From the NCBI RefSeq assembly GCF_001624705.1, contig NZ_JSEO01000018.1:44819-108818 (forward strand): a DNA stretch of 64,000 nucleotides. The letters run 5' to 3'. Of this stretch, positions 9,926 through 17,095 are shown in pieces. The notes under the pieces were generated by a model. It was given only the letters and a program-made list of their open reading frames with translations, made no database searches and had not been told where the DNA came from. The stretch comes from Marinomonas sp. SBI8L (GTDB lineage Bacteria; Pseudomonadota; Gammaproteobacteria; Pseudomonadales; Marinomonadaceae). Position 1 is the stretch's first letter, and every line of letters starts with the position of its first letter. Both the position numbers and the translations under genes were made by a program.

Positions 9926-10024
9926 ACTTTTTATTTAACGAAAAATATTATGTTTTTAGATCTTATATTCGTTATTAGGTAAGAGTTGAAATACCTTGTG
10001 ACCATATAGTTTGAGGGTGAGTAA

Positions 10025-11158
10025 ATGCTTAAAAGAAGTGAGGCTTTACAGCTAGAAGGGATTACAGGACCTGATTTGTTCTCCTTGTGCCAAAGTGCAG
10101 GGCGAATCAGGGATGAGCACTTTGGCAGAGTGCTCACCTATTCTCGAAAGGTATTTATTCCACTGACCAATATGTGCCGTGATACCTGCGGTTATTGCAC
10201 TTTTGTTAAAACACCAAAATCTGGTGAAGGCAATATTATGTTGCCAAGTGAGGTGCTAGAGACAGTTTTAAAAGGTCAAAAACAAGGTTGTAAAGAAGCG
10301 CTTTTTAGTCTGGGAGAAAAGCCAGAAGCAAGGTATCGCTATGCTAAGGATAAGCTTGCTATGTTGGGCCATGATGCCATGTTGGATTATGTGCGAGAAC
10401 AAGCCCAAGTCGTTTTAGAGAAAACTAGCTTACTACCTCACATCAATGCGGGTGCCATGAGTTTAGCTGAAATGCGAGCGTTAAAACCCGTAGCGGCCAG
10501 CATGGGAATGATGATTGAGAGCACAAGCAAACATCTAATGAAAAAAGGCCAAGCCCATTTTGCCTGTCCTGATAAAGAGCCCGAGATACGCCTGAATACG
10601 CTGAAATATGCAGGCCAACTAGATATTCCCTTTACCACAGGTATTTTGATTGGCATAGGTGAAACCTGGCAAGACAGAATCGATAGCTTACTCGCTATTA
10701 ATCAAATCCATCAGGAATATGGCCATATTCAAGAAGTCATAGTGCAAAACTTTAGAGCAAAAGCTGGCACTGAAATGGCAAAGCACCCTGAACCCGATTT
10801 AGATGATATGCGCCGCACCCTCGCATTAGCACGTTTAATTTTAGATCCGTCTATTAGCTTACAAGCACCACCAAATTTAGAAGAAAGATATGGCAGCTAT
10901 GTGTCTGCTGGAATCAATGATTGGGGTGGTATTTCTCCAGTTACTCAAGACTTTATTAACCCTGAGAGGGCATGGCCACAAATTGATAGTTTGGCAGAAG
11001 CTTGTCGTGGTTTGGGTTATGACTTGAAAGAAAGGCTAACCGTATACCCGCAATATTTGGATGAAAAGCGTGGCTATCTAGATCCTGCATTAGCATCGAG
11101 AATGCCTTTCCTTGCAGCACAAAATGGGCTAGCAGCAGAGCAATGGAAAAACCTTTAA
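10025..11158 (+). CDS. cofG: 7,8-didemethyl-8-hydroxy-5-deazariboflavin (FO) synthase subunit 1, CofG
   Basis: A 377-residue radical SAM enzyme. The iron-sulfur motif CRDTCGYC is at residues 51-58 (Cys51, Cys55, Cys58), in the CofG context TNMCRDTCGYCTF. With CofH it makes FO, the deazaflavin chromophore of coenzyme F420, from tyrosine and 5-amino-6-ribitylaminouracil. GAGGG precedes the ATG. It is the first gene of a compact rightward operon cofG-cofH-cofD-cofC-cofE-fno, 100 bp after a RutR-like box. Gammaproteobacteria generally lack F420, so this set was probably acquired by transfer, though its base composition does not stand out by eye. Confidence 0.95.
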   Translation: MLKRSEALQLEGITGPDLFSLCQSAGRIRDEHFGRVLTYSRKVFIPLTNMCRDTCGYCTFVKTPKSGEGNIMLPSEVLETVLKGQKQGCKEALFSLGEKPEARYRYAKDKLAMLGHDAMLDYVREQAQVVLEKTSLLPHINAGAMSLAEMRALKPVAASMGMMIESTSKHLMKKGQAHFACPDKEPEIRLNTLKYAGQLDIPFTTGILIGIGETWQDRIDSLLAINQIHQEYGHIQEVIVQNFRAKAGTEMAKHPEPDLDDMRRTLALARLILDPSISLQAPPNLEERYGSYVSAGINDWGGISPVTQDFINPERAWPQIDSLAEACRGLGYDLKERLTVYPQYLDEKRGYLDPALASRMPFLAAQNGLAAEQWKNL

Positions 11159-11182
11159 TTGGTTATGAGAGAGAAATTTAAA

Positions 11183-12562
11183 ATGAAAAATAATAATCTA
11201 ATCAATGCTCAACAGACAGAATCAACGTCAGCTTTATTTCACTTTGAGCAAACTGAGAAACAAAAAGATGCCAGTAGAGACTCACTTATACCCATTAGCA
11301 AAGATGCTAGACACCAATTTTTATTAGCCTCAAATGCTGCCTACGCCAAACAATCTAAGCAGCTCGTCGCCAAACTTAAAACGATAGATTTACCTACTGC
11401 GGAAATACTTTATCAGGCGCTAAAAGGGCAAGAAATCAGCGTGGAACAAGGGACTTATTTATTTAAGGCTGAGCAGAGTGAGTATCAAGCTTTATTGGAA
11501 ACGGCAGATTTAGTGAGACAGCAAAGGTGTGGGGATGACGCAAGTTTTGTCATCACTCGCAATATCAACTTTACCAATGTGTGCTACATGGGCTGCCGCT
11601 TTTGCAATTTTGCTAAAACAAAAGAGCAAGAAGGTGCTGAGTTTTTAAGCTTTGATGAAGTTGCAAATCGAGCAGAAGAAGCTTGGAACCGAGGAGCGAC
11701 AGAGGTTTGCATTCAAGGTGGTTTACATCCTGATATCGATAAATACTATTATAAAAACCTTATTATCGCTGTTAAAAAACGTGTTCCTGATATCCATATC
11801 CATGCTTTTTCTCCTTTTGAAATTTGGTATGGGGCTAAAAAAGCGCGTATGACGCCGCAAGCCTTTTTGACTGAATTAAAGGCTGCTGGTTTAGGTTCTA
11901 TGCCAGGCACTGCTGCAGAAATCTTAGATGTTGAAGTACGTAAGCAATTAACTAAAAACAAACTAACCACGGAAGACTGGATCACCATTATTAAAGCGGC
12001 CCATGAAGTTGGGGTGAAAACTACTTCAACCATTATGTATGGTCATGTTGACCAGCCTCACCATTGGGCTGCTCACCTAGGTTTACTAAGAGACATCCAA
12101 AAAGAGACCGGAGGGATTACCGAGTTTGTGCCTCTAGGTTTCATTCATTATGAGACCAAACTTTATAATGATAACCCTGATTTAGTTCGCCCAGGGCCGA
12201 CTCGATTAGAGCATTTTAAAATGCATGCCGTGGCGAGACTTATGTTGCAGGGCCACATAGATAATATCCAAGCTTCTTGGGTAAAAATGGGGCCAGAAAC
12301 GGCGACTCAAATGTTACAGGCTGGGGCAAACGATCTGGGTGGCACCTTGATGAACGAAAGTATTTCTCGTGCTGCTGGCGCCAAACACGGTCAGGAAGTT
12401 GTGCCTGAAATGATGGTCGATAATATTCATAAAGCCGGTTTGAATGCCACAAGACGTAGCACTTTATATCAAACCTTAGAAAGATATCCTTCTCCTAAGC
12501 ATGCTCTTAATACAAATATTCCTAGAGCATCTGAGCAGATTGACCTCTTGGGGGTGGTTTAA
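11183..12562 (+). CDS. cofH: FO synthase subunit 2, CofH
   Basis: A 459-residue radical SAM protein; the cluster motif CYMGCRFC begins at residue 134 (context NINFTNVCYMGCRFCNF). CofH joins the tyrosine-derived moiety to 5-amino-6-ribitylaminouracil, and CofG closes the ring. A TTG (11159) and an ATG (11165) lie in frame upstream, directly after the cofG stop, but only the ATG at 11183 has a plausible ribosome site (GAGAG about 10 bases ahead). Even from there the region before the motif is around 60 residues longer than in typical archaeal CofH; it begins with a polar, low-complexity stretch. The gene is spaced 24 bases from cofG and 2 bases from cofD. Confidence 0.94.
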   Translation: MKNNNLINAQQTESTSALFHFEQTEKQKDASRDSLIPISKDARHQFLLASNAAYAKQSKQLVAKLKTIDLPTAEILYQALKGQEISVEQGTYLFKAEQSEYQALLETADLVRQQRCGDDASFVITRNINFTNVCYMGCRFCNFAKTKEQEGAEFLSFDEVANRAEEAWNRGATEVCIQGGLHPDIDKYYYKNLIIAVKKRVPDIHIHAFSPFEIWYGAKKARMTPQAFLTELKAAGLGSMPGTAAEILDVEVRKQLTKNKLTTEDWITIIKAAHEVGVKTTSTIMYGHVDQPHHWAAHLGLLRDIQKETGGITEFVPLGFIHYETKLYNDNPDLVRPGPTRLEHFKMHAVARLMLQGHIDNIQASWVKMGPETATQMLQAGANDLGGTLMNESISRAAGAKHGQEVVPEMMVDNIHKAGLNATRRSTLYQTLERYPSPKHALNTNIPRASEQIDLLGVV

Positions 12563-12564
12563 TT

Positions 12565-13545
12565 ATGTTAAATCACACATCCCATAAAGGGCTGAATGTT
12601 TTGTTATTAGCAGGTGGCGTTGGTGGTGCAAAAGCCGCTGAGGGGCTAGCTAAAACAGGACACAAGGTCACAATTTTAGGCAATATTGCCGATGATCAAG
12701 AGTTTCATGGACTATGGGTATCGCCAGATATCGATACATTGGTTTATAGCCTTGCAAATGTGATTGATAGAAACCAAGGCTGGGGACTGAGCGGGGAGTC
12801 TCATCGAGTATTAGATAGACTTGAAAAGCTGGGTGCGGATACTTGGATGTCACTTGGTGATCTGGATTTCGCCACCCATATCTATCGCACTCAGGCCCGC
12901 AAAGAAGGTGTACCTGCTTCTGAGATCGCCGCATCAATCGCTCAAAGTTTTGGTGTCAAACCCCCCATACTTTTGCCGACTAATGAGGTGGTTCAAACTC
13001 AAGTAGAAACGGAAGATGGCTGGCTTTCATTTCAAGAATATTTTGTTAAAAAACGCTGCCAGCCTGATGTTAAAGCCATTCGTTTTGAAGGCATTGAGCA
13101 GGCGAAACCTACTCCTGAAGCCTTAGCCGCTATTGCTGACGCTGATGTCATTGTATTTGCGCCAAGTAATCCGATTGTCAGCATTACACCTATTCTTAAT
13201 GTGCCTGGTATCAGGGAGGCGATTAAAGAGAGTGCAGCGAGAAAAGTGGCCGTTTCTCCCTTTATTGCGGGTAAAACGGTGAAAGGGCCAGCAGATAAAA
13301 TGATGGCAAGTGCTGGTGTGGACGATGGGCTTTTAGGCGTTGCTCAACTCTATCAAGGTTTGGTTGATGACCTTGTTATTGATACCCAAGATACTGCTTT
13401 CATCGACTTGCTTACTCAGATGAAATACGGGGTTCTTAGTCGTAACATCTTGATGCAATCCCTTGCCCAAAAACAAGCTTTAATGGCTGACGTTGTGAAC
13501 TTTGCTTCTTCGAAATTAGATACTAATTTGCAGGTGGCAGGATGA
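12565..13545 (+). CDS. cofD: 2-phospho-L-lactate transferase-type CofD (F420-0 synthesis)
   Basis: A 326-residue transferase that moves the phospholactyl, phosphoenolpyruvyl or phosphoglyceryl group from a guanylylated donor to FO. Family motifs: LLAGGVGGAKAAEGL (residues 13-27), NIADD, SPDIDTLVYSLAN and MSLGDLDFATHIYRT. GGGGGTGG precedes the ATG by about eight bases. It overlaps the next gene, cofC, by four bases (ATGA), which shows tight translational coupling with the enzyme that makes its donor. Which three-carbon donor is used cannot be read here; 3-phosphoglycerate has been shown for one proteobacterial F420. Confidence 0.95.
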   Translation: MLNHTSHKGLNVLLLAGGVGGAKAAEGLAKTGHKVTILGNIADDQEFHGLWVSPDIDTLVYSLANVIDRNQGWGLSGESHRVLDRLEKLGADTWMSLGDLDFATHIYRTQARKEGVPASEIAASIAQSFGVKPPILLPTNEVVQTQVETEDGWLSFQEYFVKKRCQPDVKAIRFEGIEQAKPTPEALAAIADADVIVFAPSNPIVSITPILNVPGIREAIKESAARKVAVSPFIAGKTVKGPADKMMASAGVDDGLLGVAQLYQGLVDDLVIDTQDTAFIDLLTQMKYGVLSRNILMQSLAQKQALMADVVNFASSKLDTNLQVAG

Positions 13546-14210
13546 AGACGATCAATCTTGTTATTCCTATGAAGGCACCAGCAGAGTCTAAACAGAGATT
13601 GAAATCAGCTTTAGGTCGGGATCAACGTTTCAAGCTTGCAATCAGCCTTTTTGAGCAAACACTGGCTTTCTTTCATCAACACTTTAATCACCTTCCTATT
13701 TTAGTGGTGACAAGTTCTGATCTGATCGCGAATTTAGCAAGACGATATGAGGCTAATGTTTTGCTTGAGGAGCAATCTGATGGTCTTAATTTAGCCTTAG
13801 AAAAAGCAACTCAATGGAGCATAGAGCAAGGCTTTGCTAGCCAGCTTATTTTGCCTGCGGATATTGCCTGTCTAAAAGTCGAAGAGATCGAGAAATTGCT
13901 TCATTTTGAGATGGGTAAACAAGGCGTTGCTATTGCACTTGCTAAGGATAAGGGGACCAATGCTTTATTGTGTTCTCCCCCAGATGCCATTCCTTTTTGC
14001 TTTGGATTTGAATCTTCAAAGGCACATCAAATTGAAGCTTTAAATAAATCCTTAGATTGTCATTTATTAGACCTTCCATTTCTCGGTCAAGATGTTGATT
14101 TACCAATAGATCTTGCTTATCTAAAGGCGCCTTTAGATGCTTTGAATCGCATCAATTTAATCTCTAAAAATACCTTAATAGGAGGGCAATATGCCAATCT
14201 CAATGGATGA
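13542..14210 (+). CDS. cofC: Guanylyltransferase CofC (activates the three-carbon acid for F420)
   Basis: A 222-residue nucleotidyltransferase of the CofC family, which makes the GDP-linked donor used by CofD from GTP and 2-phospho-L-lactate, phosphoenolpyruvate or 3-phosphoglycerate. The N-terminal VIPMKAPAESKQRL (residues 7-20) resembles the family's PxKxxxxAKxRL signature, and ILPADIACLK marks the metal-binding region. The sequence is somewhat divergent. It overlaps cofD by 4 bases and cofE by 20. Its substrate-pocket residues would decide between the classical and the 3-phosphoglycerate form of F420; I cannot settle this by eye. Confidence 0.88.
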   Translation: MKTINLVIPMKAPAESKQRLKSALGRDQRFKLAISLFEQTLAFFHQHFNHLPILVVTSSDLIANLARRYEANVLLEEQSDGLNLALEKATQWSIEQGFASQLILPADIACLKVEEIEKLLHFEMGKQGVAIALAKDKGTNALLCSPPDAIPFCFGFESSKAHQIEALNKSLDCHLLDLPFLGQDVDLPIDLAYLKAPLDALNRINLISKNTLIGGQYANLNG

Positions 14211-14976
14211 AGAATTAAGTGTTTTTAGACTGCCAAACCTTGCTGACTTTAAGCCAGGTGATGATGCAGCGCTCGCTATTATAGAAGCGGTTAATCAACT
14301 CGAATCACCACTGCAAGAAGGTGATATTTTGGTGATTGCGCACAAGATGGTGTCTAAATGTGAAGGTGCTGTTGTCAATCTACATGAGGTGAAAGCTAGC
14401 CAAGATGCGATTCAGCTAGCCAAAGAAGTGAACAAAGACCCACGAAAAGTAGAGGTGATCCTATCTCAATCAAAGCGCATTGTGAGAGCCATTAAACGCC
14501 CTGATCAGGAAGAAGGTGTGCTTATCGCTGAGCATAAACTTGGCTTTATTTGTGCTAATGCGGCGGTAGATGAATCAAATGCAGATGAGGTAAATCAGTT
14601 AATAACCTTACCTAAAAATCCAGATAAAAGTGCAAGAGAGATTTGCCAACGCCTTGAAGAGGCATTTGCCTGTCGTATTGGTGTGGTGATCAGTGACACT
14701 TTTGGAAGGCCATGGCGTTTGGGCCAAACCAATGTGGCAATTGGTCTTGCTAATGTGCCCGCCATTACTCACATGCTTGGAGATCAAGATGCCTTTGGTC
14801 ATGAATTAAAGGTGACAGCCCCAGCTTTTGCCGACGAGTTAGCAGGTGCATCGGGTCTTTTAATGAGTAAGAGTGGTAAGTGTCCCGTCATTATTTTTCG
14901 TGGTCTTGAGTGGCAAGCCGAGGATAGTCATGCCTCTGATTTGATCAGGGCAGCAAATGAGAACCTTTTTAAATAA
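14191..14976 (+). CDS. cofE: Coenzyme F420-0:L-glutamate ligase CofE
   Basis: A 261-residue single-domain gamma-glutamyl ligase that adds glutamates to F420-0 with GTP. Characteristic segments are EGDILVIAHKMVSKCEGAVV (residues 43-62) and VISDTFGRPWRLGQTNVAIG (near residue 167). It lacks the C-terminal flavin-binding reductase domain of mycobacterial FbiB, so if the final deazaflavin has to be made through a dehydro intermediate, another enzyme must reduce it. The start at 14191 lies inside the end of cofC but has AGGAGGGCAAT directly ahead, the best ribosome site of the operon. Confidence 0.94.
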   Translation: MPISMDEELSVFRLPNLADFKPGDDAALAIIEAVNQLESPLQEGDILVIAHKMVSKCEGAVVNLHEVKASQDAIQLAKEVNKDPRKVEVILSQSKRIVRAIKRPDQEEGVLIAEHKLGFICANAAVDESNADEVNQLITLPKNPDKSAREICQRLEEAFACRIGVVISDTFGRPWRLGQTNVAIGLANVPAITHMLGDQDAFGHELKVTAPAFADELAGASGLLMSKSGKCPVIIFRGLEWQAEDSHASDLIRAANENLFK

Positions 14977-15026
14977 TCGCAAATTTTAATAAACAGTGTT
15001 GAAGACAATCAATGTGAGGGTAAAGG

Positions 15027-15698
15027 ATGAGTATTGCAATTATTGGGGGCACAGGGCCTCAAGGTAAAGGCTTGGCATTACGTTTTGCTAGAGCTGGAAT
15101 TGATGTTGTTTTAGGTTCTCGTGATGGAGAAAAGGCGGCTAAAGATGCTTCCCAAATGAGTGAATTGTTGCCAGCGGGTAGTGCCAGTATTTCGGGTATG
15201 GGCAATATAGAAGCGACTCAAGCGGCTGAGGAGATGGTGATTTTTGCCGTGCCTTTTAGTGCGCATGAGGCAAGCTTGTTGAGTTTGAAACCACATTTAG
15301 CAGGCAAGATATTAATCGATATTGTCGTTCCTTTGGCTCAAGGCAATCCAAAAGCGGTTGATATGCCAGCTGAAGGGTCTGCGACCGAAGCAGCGCAAGC
15401 ACTTTTAGGTGAGGATATTCCTGTTGTCGGGGCTTTGCATAATGTCTCTGCTGTGACCCTCAATGATTTAGAACACGAGATAAATTGTGACGTTTTAGTT
15501 TGTGGTAACCAACTTGCTGCTAAGAAAAAAGTGATGGCACTGATTGATGTATTGGGTGTACGCACCTATAACGCTGGCCTTGCTGATAGTGCTCGTTGTA
15601 TTGAGGCAATTACGCCGATTTTAATTCGTTTGAATATTTCTAAGGATGTGCCTTTTTCACATGCAGGTATAGGGGTGCTGCCACCTCAACATGACTAG
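15027..15698 (+). CDS. fno: NADPH:F420 oxidoreductase
   Basis: A 223-residue Rossmann protein of the NADPH-dependent F420 reductase family. The dinucleotide site [20 protein letters not shown] (residues 4-23) is followed by GSRDGEKA, where the Ser-Arg pair fits NADPH selection. Segments IVVPL and GALHNVSA match the F420-binding half. The enzyme exchanges hydride between NADPH and F420; next to a predicted F420H2-consuming enzyme, its likely job is making F420H2 from NADPH. GAGGGTAAAGG precedes the ATG. It follows cofE by 50 bases. Confidence 0.92.
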   Translation: MSIAIIGGTGPQGKGLALRFARAGIDVVLGSRDGEKAAKDASQMSELLPAGSASISGMGNIEATQAAEEMVIFAVPFSAHEASLLSLKPHLAGKILIDIVVPLAQGNPKAVDMPAEGSATEAAQALLGEDIPVVGALHNVSAVTLNDLEHEINCDVLVCGNQLAAKKKVMALIDVLGVRTYNAGLADSARCIEAITPILIRLNISKDVPFSHAGIGVLPPQHD

Positions 15699-15824
15699 AT
15701 AACTTAGTTGTGCTGACAAAGGTATTTAACGGCTTTTGACATTATTCAAGAGTGGAACAGATTGTTAGACGTAAATGTAAGTAGATGAAAACAATAAAAA
15801 CTTGAAGACAAAGAGGAATAAAGA

Positions 15825-16832
15825 ATGGAATTTGGTATTACTTTTAAAGGCTTCGTGAGCCCAAATCGTGCTAGAAATTTAGTGAGACAAGCCGAAGAAG
15901 CAGGCTTTGATTATTGCTGGTTCTATGACTCTCATATTTTGTGGCGTGAATCATTTGTTGCTATGGCTATGTGTATGGAGCATACAAAAACCATGCGTTT
16001 TGGACCTTGCGTAACTAACCCTAATATTAGAGATTGGTCTCTTTCTGCTAGCCTTTATGGCAGCTTGGCAGCGCAAAGTGGCGGCCGTTTTGATATTGGC
16101 TTAGGCCGTGGTGACTCATCTATGAGGGTGATGGGTAAGAAGCCAGCACCTTTGGCTCGTGTGGCTGAATTTACACATAAAGTAAAAGCCATGGTTCGCG
16201 GTGAAGAAGTTAGTTATGGCGAGTGTGAAGAGCCTGTTAAGCTACCTTGGGCTGATGGCTATGAGTTACCCGTTTGGATTGGTGCATATGGCCCTAAAGC
16301 CCTTGCTACTGCAGGTGAAGTGGGTGATGGTGTCATTTTGCAAATTGCTGAACCCAGCTTGATCACCTGGTTTAAAGACCAAGCGATTACAGCGGGCGAA
16401 GCTGCCGGTAAAGACATGTCTAACTTTAAAGTTCAGGCTGCTGCTCCTGCTTACTTCGGTAAGATGGAAGATTGTGTCGAACACACTAAATGGTTCCCAG
16501 CTATGGTAGGTAACCATGTGGCAGATATCGTTGAGAAATATGGTGCTGATTCAGGGCTTGTACCAAAGAGTCTAACGGATTATATCGAAAACCGTAAAGG
16601 TTATGATTATTCAAAACATGGTCAAAGTGATAACCCTTATCTAGATTTCATCTCTGAAGATATTGTTAAAAGTTTCTGCGTATTAGGCGAGGTGGATGAT
16701 CATATTGCGAAAATTCGCAATCTTGAAGAAGCGGGTACCACTCAGTTTAATATCTATTTAGATAATGGTGATGAAGAAAACATCATTGCCCAATACGGTA
16801 ATCACATTATCCCTGAATTTAAAAAAGGGTAA
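15825..16832 (+). CDS. F420-dependent luciferase-like oxidoreductase (Mer-like, CPS_4043 family)
   Basis: A 335-residue luciferase-fold protein close to methylenetetrahydromethanopterin reductase. Useful stretches: MEFGITFKGFVSPNRARNLV at the start, YCWFYDSHILWRESFV, RFGPCVTNPNIRDWS, and GLGRGDSSMRVMGKKPAPL (the GRGDS loop of F420-binding relatives). It fits the family named after CPS_4043 of Colwellia psychrerythraea, whose proteobacterial members have no established function. AGAGGAATAAAGA precedes the ATG, 126 bases after fno, and a terminator follows, so it ends the operon. I infer a reductase of a pyrimidine or other cyclic ureide, upstream of the dihydropyrimidinase. An FMN/oxygen-using RutA-like role is less likely given the F420 genes. 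Confidence 0.9.
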   Translation: MEFGITFKGFVSPNRARNLVRQAEEAGFDYCWFYDSHILWRESFVAMAMCMEHTKTMRFGPCVTNPNIRDWSLSASLYGSLAAQSGGRFDIGLGRGDSSMRVMGKKPAPLARVAEFTHKVKAMVRGEEVSYGECEEPVKLPWADGYELPVWIGAYGPKALATAGEVGDGVILQIAEPSLITWFKDQAITAGEAAGKDMSNFKVQAAAPAYFGKMEDCVEHTKWFPAMVGNHVADIVEKYGADSGLVPKSLTDYIENRKGYDYSKHGQSDNPYLDFISEDIVKSFCVLGEVDDHIAKIRNLEEAGTTQFNIYLDNGDEENIIAQYGNHIIPEFKKG

Positions 16833-16852
16833 GTTCAGGCTTTCTCCCTTGT

Positions 16853-16886
16853 GTGGCACTGTCATTTTCATGTTAGTGCCACTTTT
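16853..16886 (+). terminator. Terminator of the F420 operon
   Basis: GTGGCACT (16853-16860) pairs perfectly with AGTGCCAC (16875-16882) and is followed by TTTT, 20 bases after the oxidoreductase stop. Confidence 0.8.
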
Positions 16887-17095
16887 CCTCTCTTCATTCC
16901 TGCTTGTTTATTCTCAAAGCGTTAACCTCTTGTTGTAGATATATAATTTTTTGTAATTCCACGGCATTAAATCCTTCCTATCAATGTGTTTTTTTCAATC
17001 CCTACTAATATTTACTAAGACAAAAAAATTTTGTTTGTCTTAGATAAGAAAACTTTATCAGGCATTTAAAAAGAAAGGCTTAGTTAAGGCTGTTT

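Larger units (their letters stand above)
9641..10024. other. Promoter region of the cofG operon
   Basis: Very AT-rich gap of 384 bases. It holds a 12-bp inverted repeat at 9695-9732 after the regulator gene, the second RutR-like site at 9910-9925, and an imperfect inverted repeat with TAACGAA/TTCGTTA ends (about 9936-9976). The cofG ribosome site is GAGGG just before 10025. Confidence 0.55.

Noticed and set aside
11159-11182. TTG/ATG start for cofH directly after the cofG stop
   Set aside because: No ribosome site ahead of either codon; the ATG at 11183 has one.
15736-15764. TTGACA as a -35 box for a separate promoter of the F420 oxidoreductase
   Set aside because: At 16-18 base spacing there is no acceptable -10 sequence; an internal promoter may exist but is not supported.
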